Of a stretch of 16,630 bases of DNA, positions 1-6,311 are shown piece by piece. Positions within the stretch are counted from its first letter, which is position 1; every line of letters starts with the position of its first letter. The DNA comes from Candidatus Stramentimicrobium fermentans. Its GTDB lineage: Bacteria > Atribacterota > Phoenicimicrobiia > Phoenicimicrobiales > Stramentimicrobiaceae. The stretch spans positions 1 through 16,630 of the forward strand of contig JAAYOB010000040.1 of the NCBI GenBank assembly GCA_012520575.1. The letters are read 5' to 3'. The notes beneath the pieces were generated by a model. The model worked only from the letters and a program-made list of their open reading frames with translations. It was not told the origin of the DNA and did not search any database. A program made the position numbers and the translations under genes.

Positions 1-828
1 GACCTCTCTAATTTTCTTAATATCTCCCTTCCTGCTCTGGTCCATTTTTTGAACGTCCAATTCTTCACTTAATAGTATTTTTTCTTTTTCTATATCAATT
101 TTAAAGATTAGAGGGAAAAAATTCATAGCAAAAATAACTATAATCACCCCAAAGGGATAGCCCACCGCATAACCGGTGCCGATAGCAGCCTCGGAATTCT
201 TTAAAAAGGTGTCCTTCTCTTCCTCTGAAAAAGACCGGATGTAATTGATATCAAGATCTTCAGTAAATCCCATAATATGTAAAATTCTCTCTTTTTCCGA
301 TATATTTAGCTCTGAAAATCGATTCAAAAGCTTGGCAGAATGCGGGCGAACCGATTCTAAGGCAGCCCCCAGTCCAGGAGAGCTGGTTAAAGCACCGGTA
401 TAGACACCCGTATATAAATATGGATTTTCTACCTGATAGAGTATACTAAAACTATATGTTGCAGCGGCTCCCATAAAAGTAATCAAAAAGCCCAGTATGA
501 TAAATTTTAGACCATATTTTTTAATTACTCTCCCCACGTCTTTAGCAGCGAGCAGACCTACTGAGGCAATAAATAATATCAAAAATAAATCAAAATATCC
601 TTTGTCAATAATATTTCTACTCAAGACAACCTGTGCAGTCTTAAACAAATCGCTGTTCGGCTCAATGGTTTGAGCAAACCTGATAATTAACCATCCTACC
701 GCTATACCTACAAAGAGCGCACCTGAGGTGCTAAAACTAAATCTCCCTATTTTAATATTGCCAAACAATAAGCCTAAAAGAACACAAAAACTTATCAGTA
801 CAATAGGGGAGCTAATCAATGCTAACAT
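1..828 (-). CDS. AspT/YidE-family membrane exchanger, N-terminal part (runs off left edge)
   Basis: I translated this frame by hand. It is open for 276 codons from ATG at 826-828 to base 1 and continues outside the window. AGAGG lies just upstream of the ATG. The protein is strongly hydrophobic, with membrane segments near residues 4-23, 35-52, 79-96, 107-133, 139-157 and 218-243. The sequences GALTSSPGLGAALE (145-158) and GYAVGYPFGVIIVI (219-232) match the half-repeat of the aspartate-alanine exchanger/YidE-YbjL family. These proteins carry two such repeats flanking TrkA-C domains. The family exchanges small anions or amino acids, but the substrate cannot be read here. A charged stretch at about 160-215 sits between the two motifs, where relatives usually have a short loop. 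The family call is good; the function is only a class assignment. Confidence 0.8.
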   Translation of the reverse strand, partial: MLALISSPIVLISFCVLLGLLFGNIKIGRFSFSTSGALFVGIAVGWLIIRFAQTIEPNSDLFKTAQVVLSRNIIDKGYFDLFLILFIASVGLLAAKDVGRVIKKYGLKFIILGFLITFMGAAATYSFSILYQVENPYLYTGVYTGALTSSPGLGAALESVRPHSAKLLNRFSELNISEKERILHIMGFTEDLDINYIRSFSEEEKDTFLKNSEAAIGTGYAVGYPFGVIIVIFAMNFFPLIFKIDIEKEKILLSEELDVQKMDQSRKGDIKKIREV

Positions 829-889
829 AAAAAATCCTCTTTCTTTTTAACCTATTTAGTATTTAATAATTAATAATTGATTCTACTTT

Positions 890-916
890 ACTCTATTTTT
901 ATTAACTGCTCGTCAA
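890..916 (-). promoter_or_regulatory. Weak candidate promoter for the exchanger gene
   Basis: On the minus strand TTGACG (916-911) is followed 15 bases later by TAGAGT (895-890), about 60 bases before the exchanger ATG. The -10 matches consensus at only four of six positions and the spacer is short. Readthrough from the upstream tRNA-processing genes is an alternative. Confidence 0.25.
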
Positions 917-941
917 CACCACCCTCTTAAACTTGAAGGTT

Positions 942-2261
942 TTATTCCGGATCTTTATCTTTGATTTTGGCTGCAATGCTCAACAGGTAATCTTTATAGT
1001 TATTTTCCGGAGAAACTAATACTTTATTTAATAGTAATTGTAATATTTCTCCCATTCTTTTTCCGGGGGGTAACCCTATTTTAATCAAATCTTTTCCTTT
1101 AACCGCTAAATCTGTTAGGGAAACTGGCGGATTCTTTTCTAACTCATCTTGCACTAGCCTCTCTTCTAAAGCTAAGGCCCTTTTATTTAACCTATTGCTA
1201 TCTCCCTCGGTTGATAACAATGTTTTCTTTAACCGAAACATAGTCTTGCAATTTTCTCTTCCCACTTTAGCCATCAGAAAGCGAATATTTTGTGTAGTAC
1301 CGAAATCCAAGGAGGTCCATTCTTTACTCAATAAGATTTTTAGTTTTTTTAAAATTATATTTTTAAATCTCAGGCTACTTATTAAGGGCAAGAAAAATAT
1401 TCTTGTCCTATGACATGAACCAAAATACAGCCTCCCCCAAAGTGCAAGTAGGGTAGATAAATCTTCCTTAAATTCATTAAGTCCATAAAATGATATCTTT
1501 TCACTACTACTGTTACCTAAAAGTTCTTTTTTTACCCCATCTTTGCTTAAGATATGCCTCTCCAAGCCACAATACCTGAGTAATTCTATTCCTCTTTGTG
1601 CCTCAGAACTTTTTAAGATAGAAGAAATCTCTTCTCTTATTCTCTCTGAACTAACCTGGTGAAGTAAAAAGGCATTGTTGCAAATGCTGTATTTTGTTTT
1701 CTTATCGATAGCAAAATTGAGTTCACAAGCGATACGAATAGCTCTTAGCATCCTCAAAGGGTCTTCTTGAAATCGAAGGTTCGGTTCTCTACTACGGATA
1801 ATTCTTTGCTTAAGATCTTTTATTCCTTTGGCAGGGTCTAGAAGACCTTTTTGGGGATTCCAAGCCAGAGAATTAATGGTAAAGTCTCTGTTCAGCAAAT
1901 CTTGTAATAGAAGAGGTATCCTTTCTTCTTGACGAACATCGTGCTGAATAATAATTTTTTGTTTTTTCTCCTTGTGCAGTGAAGAGATATGGTACACCTT
2001 GGAATTTATAATAAGCGTTACGGTTTGAAAACTTTTTCCTATGAGCAGAGTCTTAAAATTGTTAAAAATTTCTTGGATCTGTTCCGGTTCAGCATCGGTA
2101 ACAATATCCCAATCCTTCCCCTTTTTCCTGGATAAGAGGTCTCTGACACAACCACCCACCAAAAAGGATAAAAAACCTGTCTCCTCTAACTGCCCTAGAA
2201 CAAAGAGGACCTTTTCGGGTATCTTATCTCTATCAATTTCTCGAAAACCAAATGCTCTTAT
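942..2261 (-). CDS. cca: CCA-adding enzyme / poly(A) polymerase-type tRNA nucleotidyltransferase
   Basis: This is a class II nucleotidyltransferase that adds or repairs the tRNA 3' CCA end, or a poly(A) polymerase of the same family. Counting from TTG at 2162, it has LVGGCVRDLL (1-10), the metal-binding DWD (17-19), NRDFTINSLAW (91-101), a DP..GI.DL segment (109-116) and EDPLRMLRAIRIA (133-145). A typical C-terminal GKDLIKIGLPPG follows. ATG, GTG and TTG are absent upstream of 2162, yet the frame stays open for 39 more codons. That stretch reads as the usual family N-terminal helix (IPEKVLFVLGQLEETG) leading into LVGG. I therefore place the start at ATA, 2261-2259, with GGAG 8 bases upstream and 2 bases after the previous stop, giving 439 aa. 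The fallback is TTG at 2162 (406 aa), which would lack the helix. The gene is co-transcribed with the B3/B4 gene. Specificity (CCA versus A-adding) is not decided. Confidence 0.9.
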   Translation of the reverse strand: MRAFGFREIDRDKIPEKVLFVLGQLEETGFLSFLVGGCVRDLLSRKKGKDWDIVTDAEPEQIQEIFNNFKTLLIGKSFQTVTLIINSKVYHISSLHKEKKQKIIIQHDVRQEERIPLLLQDLLNRDFTINSLAWNPQKGLLDPAKGIKDLKQRIIRSREPNLRFQEDPLRMLRAIRIACELNFAIDKKTKYSICNNAFLLHQVSSERIREEISSILKSSEAQRGIELLRYCGLERHILSKDGVKKELLGNSSSEKISFYGLNEFKEDLSTLLALWGRLYFGSCHRTRIFFLPLISSLRFKNIILKKLKILLSKEWTSLDFGTTQNIRFLMAKVGRENCKTMFRLKKTLLSTEGDSNRLNKRALALEERLVQDELEKNPPVSLTDLAVKGKDLIKIGLPPGKRMGEILQLLLNKVLVSPENNYKDYLLSIAAKIKDKDPE

Positions 2262-2263
2262 GA

Positions 2264-2962
2264 CTAAATCTCCATCTCCTTATTATTAATATTTATAAAA
2301 CCCTTTTTGGTCTGGCATTGAAAATATTTTCTTAGTAAGGTTTCAAGCTCATCGGCTGCCTGTACCACTTTATCTTTATTTGCTTCAAAACCATCGATAG
2401 GGAAAAATATGTTTTTAGAATTCTCATCAATCTTTCCAATATCTGATTGTCTCCAGATCCATCTTCTGGTTCTAATTCTCTTAACATCAGCATACACCAG
2501 CTCACCTGCCTCCAATGTTTCGATAGTTTCTTCCCCCAGCGGAATGAAGGTATCACCCTCTTTGGAAAATCTTACCGCAATCTCTCCTTTTAAGGCGTCA
2601 AGGTCATGTGCCCCCATAGGTAAAATATATTTCAGAGAGACACTATTTCCCAGGTCTACTATCGGATTAATGGAAGGCAGACGATTTCCTTTAGCCACCC
2701 TTTTCACCATTGCTTCGATGGAACTGGTATATTTGTTGGGGTTGAGACCCACCCGGTTAAAAGCATCTCTATATAACTTTAGGTCCGGGTATTCTTTTAT
2801 ATTTATACCTTTTAATCTATCTTCTAACTGTCCCATCTCTCTTTCCAGAAGGGTGCAGATTTCCGGCATATATCTATTATTATCAATATTGTTCCCTATG
2901 ACCACCCCAAAATATAAATCGGGTAATTCCAAAAATACCTCATTATAAATTTTAAACTTCAT
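2264..2962 (-). CDS. B3/B4 domain protein (PheRS beta-chain-like, tRNA-associated)
   Basis: This 232-residue protein matches the stand-alone B3/B4 domain family (COG3382), which is related to the editing region of the phenylalanyl-tRNA synthetase beta chain. The domain spans about 60-195: YRDAFNRVGLNPNKYTSSIE (64-83), KRVAKGNRLPSINPIVDLGN (88-107), SLKYILPMGAHDLDAL (109-124), GELVYADV (153-160) and RRWIWRQSD (166-174). It has no signal peptide or membrane segment, so it should be cytoplasmic. ATG at 2962 is preferred because GGTGGAG and AAGGA lie just upstream. GTG at 2977 would add five residues. The stop codon sits 2 bases before the proposed start of the tRNA nucleotidyltransferase, so the two are one operon. 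Relatives are thought to bind or deacylate mischarged tRNA. That role is inferred from the family and is not visible in the sequence. Confidence 0.85.
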   Translation of the reverse strand: MKFKIYNEVFLELPDLYFGVVIGNNIDNNRYMPEICTLLEREMGQLEDRLKGINIKEYPDLKLYRDAFNRVGLNPNKYTSSIEAMVKRVAKGNRLPSINPIVDLGNSVSLKYILPMGAHDLDALKGEIAVRFSKEGDTFIPLGEETIETLEAGELVYADVKRIRTRRWIWRQSDIGKIDENSKNIFFPIDGFEANKDKVVQAADELETLLRKYFQCQTKKGFININNKEMEI

Positions 2963-3019
2963 ATTTCCTTGCTCCACCTTTTTCCATGATTTTTAATATT
3001 TAAAAAAATTATTATTTTT

Positions 3020-3028
3020 ATAATACCA
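3020..3028 (-). promoter_or_regulatory. Extended -10 promoter for the B3/B4-cca operon
   Basis: The minus strand reads TGG-TATTAT (3028-3020), an extended -10 with one mismatch to TATAAT. No recognisable -35 lies 16-18 bases upstream. It is about 58 bases before the B3/B4 ATG and resembles the elements at 14009-14017 and 15576-15584. Confidence 0.5.
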
Positions 3029-3147
3029 TATCTGAATACCCCTGAGGTAAATAAATATAGTAAGGCTAATGCTCCGGAAAAGATTAGTTACTATCAATTG
3101 GCAATTAGGATAGAATTTAAGAAAGTAAAAAATAAAGACAAAAATGC

Positions 3148-3175
3148 TTGACAAAGATTAAAACTGTGTTACTAT
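3148..3175 (+). promoter_or_regulatory. Sigma-70-type promoter of the marR-trx operon
   Basis: A perfect TTGACA (3148-3153) is followed after 16 bases by TACTAT (3170-3175), which predicts transcription from about 3182. That leaves a short leader before ATG 3215. AT-rich inverted repeats nearby (arms TTGCT 3175-3179 and AGCAA 3199-3203) could hold a MarR operator for autoregulation, but they are weak. Confidence 0.6.
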
Positions 3176-3214
3176 TGCTAATATATAATATTGTTGAAAG
3201 CAATTATTGTTATT

Positions 3215-3643
3215 ATGAAAGATATTTATGAATCAATCCTCAAATTGAAATACTTTTGTCAATGCCATGAAAGCAGGATTAGCTCATCCTGCCAAATTAC
3301 ACTGGCTGAATTGAGAGGAATTAAAGCAATTGAAGAAGAGCGGGATATATCCTGCTCAGATTTCTCGAAAAGGATTAATCTGTCCCCTTCTCGCGGCAGC
3401 CGAATTATTGATAGCTTAGTCAGGAAAGGATTCCTTTCTCGAGAGATAAAGGATAGTGACCGCAGGTCTACCTATCTTTCTTTAACAAACAAAGGTAAAA
3501 AGATAAAGAAGGAAATTGGACGAGAACAGAATGATTTTGAGTTGATATTGAAAACCGCATTGAATAATGAAGATATGGAATTAATTAGAAAAGGATTAAA
3601 AATATTAGAAAAATTAATGGAAACTAATATAATAAGGAGATAG
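3215..3643 (+). CDS. MarR-family winged-helix transcriptional regulator, cysteine-rich
   Basis: A 142-residue MarR-type regulator. Helices at both ends form the dimer interface. The winged helix-turn-helix covers about 46-95: SDFSKRINLSPSRGSRIIDSL forms the DNA-reading part, and KDSDRRSTYLSLTNKG (79-94) is the wing with the typical DRR turn. It has four cysteines: C15, C17 and C26 in the N-terminal helices, and C47 at the start of the DNA-binding domain. Together with a thioredoxin gene starting 2 bases after its stop, this suggests a thiol-redox sensor, which is inference. ATG 3215 was chosen because a start at TTG 3191 would add an unnatural hydrophobic octapeptide. Neither start has a clear ribosome site, so a short-leader or nearly leaderless mRNA is possible. 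Its targets other than its own operon are unknown. Confidence 0.88.
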   Translation: MKDIYESILKLKYFCQCHESRISSSCQITLAELRGIKAIEEERDISCSDFSKRINLSPSRGSRIIDSLVRKGFLSREIKDSDRRSTYLSLTNKGKKIKKEIGREQNDFELILKTALNNEDMELIRKGLKILEKLMETNIIRR

Positions 3644-3645
3644 TT

Positions 3646-3978
3646 ATGTCAGGAAAAGCAGTAATTGAGGTAAATGAAAATAATTTCCAACAGGAAGTAT
3701 TGGATTCTACTCTTCCTGTGCTGGTAGACATGTGGGCACCCTGGTGTATGCCCTGCAGGATGGTGGCGCCGACTGTAGAAAAGATTGCTCAGGACAATAG
3801 CAATAAGCTAAAGGTTTGCAAATTAAATGTTGATGATAATCAGAATGTTGCTGCCCGTTACAATATACAGGGGATTCCTGCCCTGTTAATATTTAAAGAC
3901 GGAAAAGAATATGACCGAATAGTGGGAGCTGTTCCACCTCAGGCTATACAGGCCAAATTAGATAAAATGTTTCAATAA
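3646..3978 (+). CDS. trxA: Thioredoxin with WCMPC active site
   Basis: A 110-residue thioredoxin, the normal length, and cytoplasmic because it has no leader. The active site is WAPWCMPCRMVAP (30-42) with redox cysteines C34 and C37. Met replaces the Gly of the classic WCGPC, which should alter redox potential or partner choice. The cis-proline loop reads QGIPALLIF, with Ala where Thr is usual. A third cysteine is C58. A strong AAGGAG (3634-3639) lies 6 bases before the ATG, inside the end of the MarR gene, so the two are tightly coupled. Transcription ends at the hairpin at 4007-4046. A thioredoxin reductase is not in the window, so the electron donor is unknown. Confidence 0.93.
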   Translation: MSGKAVIEVNENNFQQEVLDSTLPVLVDMWAPWCMPCRMVAPTVEKIAQDNSNKLKVCKLNVDDNQNVAARYNIQGIPALLIFKDGKEYDRIVGAVPPQAIQAKLDKMFQ

Positions 3979-4006
3979 TGTTAATAATATTAAAATAAAA
4001 GTAGTC

Positions 4007-4046
4007 CAAATAAGGGTATATATTTATTAATATATACCCTTATTTG
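4007..4046. terminator. 18-bp perfect hairpin, bidirectional terminator
   Basis: Bases 4007-4024 are the exact reverse complement of 4029-4046, with a 4-base TATT loop. On the plus strand the stem is followed by ATTATTTTT (end of marR-trx). On the minus strand it is followed by ACTTTTATTTT (end of the nuclease unit). It lies 28 bases past the thioredoxin stop and 4 bases past the small minus-strand ORF, between convergent genes. The stem is AT-rich apart from a GGG/CCC block. Confidence 0.8.
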
Positions 4047-4050
4047 TGCA

Positions 4051-4161
4051 TTATTTTTCATCTTCAGTATTACCCCTGTCCTTATTTTTACGCTTTTTAG
4101 TTAATAACATACTTAGCTCTAATCCTTCTTTCCTCAATTCCATCATCTTATTTCTTAACAT
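4051..4161 (-). CDS. Possible 36-residue small protein, unknown
   Basis: A short frame from ATG 4161 to TAA 4051-4053 encodes 36 residues, strongly charged and Lys/Arg-rich (for example KKRKNKDRGNTEDEK at the end). GTG at 4167, directly after the nuclease stop codon, would give 38 residues. GAGG and AGG are nearby as weak ribosome sites. The ORF fits exactly between the nuclease stop and the terminator stem, which supports a real last gene of that unit. Its small size and lack of recognisable family mean it could be chance. No function can be proposed. Confidence 0.3.
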   Translation of the reverse strand: MLRNKMMELRKEGLELSMLLTKKRKNKDRGNTEDEK

Positions 4162-4167
4162 AGACAC

Positions 4168-5733
4168 CTAAGCCTCAGATAGTCCTTCCTTAGTCTTATT
4201 ATCTAATTGCTCTAAGACCAGATCCATTATTTCTTTTAAACCCAGAGCTTCTTCTTCAAATAAGCGCTGCTCTTTTTTAATTGCTTCCTGAGTCTCTCTT
4301 GCTGTGACAACTCTACTAGTTCCTTTTATTAAAAAATTATCTCCCATTTGAGGTATAATGGTCTTGATATTAAATTCTTGCCGGATCAGACCTGATAAGG
4401 CTTGCAGGGAACCTGGTTCTCCATGGACTAAAAAAACCGTGCCCGGACTTTTTTTAAAACCTCTCAACCATTGTATGGTCTCTAATTGGTCGGCATGTCC
4501 TGAAAATCCATCTAAAACATATTTCTGGGCTTTAACGCTGATATCTTCACCAAATATTTTTACTGTCTTTGCTCCATCAATTATTCTACGACCCAGCGTT
4601 CCCTCTGCCTGATAACCAACAAAGACAATGCTCGACTCTTTTCGCCATAGGTTGTGTTTTAGATGGTGTTTGATTCTGCCCGCAGTACACATACCGCTGG
4701 CAGAGATAATGACCTTGCTCCCTTTAGAGTCATTCAAATCTTTTGATTCCTGGGTGGTTCTGGAATAGTAAAGATTATGAAAATCTAAAGGGTTATCCCC
4801 TGCCTTAATCAGAGCGAGTGCATCGGCATCAAAACAATCAGGATTTCGTATAAATATTTCTGTTGCCGAAATAGTAAGGGGACTGTCCACATAGACAGGT
4901 ATGTCCAGAAAATCATCCTCTTTTACGGAAATAATCTGGTCATAGTATTTGTTCAATTCATAAATGATATCCTGAGCCCGCTGTATAGCAAAAGAAGGAA
5001 TGATAACATTTCCTCCTCTTTCCCTGGTTTCTGTTATGATGGGTATTAGCCTGACTGCCTCTTTATCATATGAAGGATGAATTCTATCACCATAAGTGGA
5101 ATCCAATATGAGGTAATCTGCCTCAGTAATAATTGCCGGATCTCTAATGATAGGCTTGTTTTTGCTCCCTAAGTCTCCGCTAAAGACTATCTTACAAATC
5201 CTGTCTCCTTCTTTTATCCAGAGTTCAACAATAGCTGAGCCAAGAATATGACCGGCATCCTGAAATCTAAAGGTAAATGTTTCATCTATAGTAATTTTTT
5301 GGTTATACAGGACCGGGGAGAAACATTTCAAAGAAGAAAGGGCCTCTTCTACGGTATAAAGGGGTGTGCGTAAGGATAGGCCGGCACGTGCTCTTTTCCG
5401 ATTATCCCATTCTGTTTCCATCTCCTGGATATGACCACTATCGGGAAGCAGGATAGAACAGAGGTCAAAAGTTGCTTTAGTACAGTATATTTTCCCCTCA
5501 AAACCAGCCTTTACTAAATTGGGAATACGTCCGCTGTGATCAATATGGGCATGGGTTAATACCAAGAAATCTATCTCTTCCGGTTGATAAGGAAAGGGTT
5601 GAAAATTGAGTCTGTTAATCTGTCGTCCTCCTTGAAACATCCCGCAATCAACCAATATTTTCTTTTCCCCTATTTCCAGCAGATAATTAGAGCCAGTTAC
5701 TATCCCAGCTGAACCATAAAAACTAATCTTCAT
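4168..5733 (-). CDS. Metallo-beta-lactamase/beta-CASP nuclease (CPSF/Ysh1-like)
   Basis: A 521-residue zinc nuclease of the beta-CASP group (COG1236 type), expected to cleave RNA in the cytoplasm. The N-terminal metallo-beta-lactamase fold carries THAHIDHSG (60-68), the main zinc motif. Further conserved parts are DAGHILGSA, SGDLGSKNKP and ILDSTYGDR. The beta-CASP insert follows, including IPSFAIQRAQDIIYEL and VYVDSPLTISATEIF. ISASGMCTAGRIKHHL, DGFSGHADQ and FLVHGEPG complete the second zinc site and the C-terminal RMMBL domain. The last 50 or so residues are charged and helical. It is about 50-70 residues longer than common bacterial homologues, which is not unusual. The ribosome site is weak (AAAGGA about 18 bases upstream). 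It faces marR-trx convergently. Confidence 0.9.
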   Translation of the reverse strand: MKISFYGSAGIVTGSNYLLEIGEKKILVDCGMFQGGRQINRLNFQPFPYQPEEIDFLVLTHAHIDHSGRIPNLVKAGFEGKIYCTKATFDLCSILLPDSGHIQEMETEWDNRKRARAGLSLRTPLYTVEEALSSLKCFSPVLYNQKITIDETFTFRFQDAGHILGSAIVELWIKEGDRICKIVFSGDLGSKNKPIIRDPAIITEADYLILDSTYGDRIHPSYDKEAVRLIPIITETRERGGNVIIPSFAIQRAQDIIYELNKYYDQIISVKEDDFLDIPVYVDSPLTISATEIFIRNPDCFDADALALIKAGDNPLDFHNLYYSRTTQESKDLNDSKGSKVIISASGMCTAGRIKHHLKHNLWRKESSIVFVGYQAEGTLGRRIIDGAKTVKIFGEDISVKAQKYVLDGFSGHADQLETIQWLRGFKKSPGTVFLVHGEPGSLQALSGLIRQEFNIKTIIPQMGDNFLIKGTSRVVTARETQEAIKKEQRLFEEEALGLKEIMDLVLEQLDNKTKEGLSEA

Positions 5734-6311
5734 TTGTTTTAGATACCCATCCTTTATATTTTAAGGTGAAGGTAAGCAGCCCTCGACTGATAAGAATTGA
5801 ATATTCCTTGTTCTTTACAAGAACTCCTTCTCTAGAAAATAAATAATAGACTATTTGGCTTATTATTTATATTTATAATTATAACAGAATGAAAAAGGAA
5901 GACTACTAGAATATCTTTTATACACATTCTTGCGGGTTAGATTTTTAAATCATTAGAAAATTAACATCCACAGGTAAGAAAACGGCAAAAATAGTAAAAT
6001 GGCTGGCATTATGTTGGAGATAAGCAGTTTTTTAAAGGTAATCGACCTTGTAAAATTGATTTGCTTTAATTATAAGGAATTCTCTTCAGTCGGCTGGTTT
6101 AAAATACTCTCACCTGACATATATCTAAACTTTCCAAGCTGATTTACTTCTACACGAATATCTATATTTATTTTCAAACATCCTAAAGTAATAAATCGTT
6201 CCTATCAAACATTTTTTAAAATATTTTTAACGTTTATATGGTTAGGAATACCTGTTTTTCATTTTATTGTATTAAAATCATTGCTGCTAAAAGCCGACGA
6301 GGATACATCGT
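5734..6311. other. 578-bp gap with no confident gene
   Basis: This AT-rich gap lies upstream of the nuclease gene and downstream of the exported phosphodiesterase. I see a 10-bp hairpin with a 12-base loop (5839-5848/5861-5870) and a 6-bp one (GTTCTT/AAGAAC around 5810-5825). I found no clear terminator. A minus-strand frame at 6070-6177 (TTG start, 35 residues) and an opposing plus-strand frame at 5999-6142 (47 residues) overlap, and neither has a good ribosome site. The nuclease promoter should lie here, but no convincing -35/-10 pair was found. Confidence 0.5.

Noticed and set aside
3091-3113. CTATC/GATAG inverted repeat as MarR operator
   Set aside because: The arms are only 5 bp and it lies 35 bases upstream of the -35; too weak to list as a site.
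5999-6142. Plus-strand ORF of 47 codons in the large gap
   Set aside because: No ribosome site and no recognisable family; kept only as part of the gap description.
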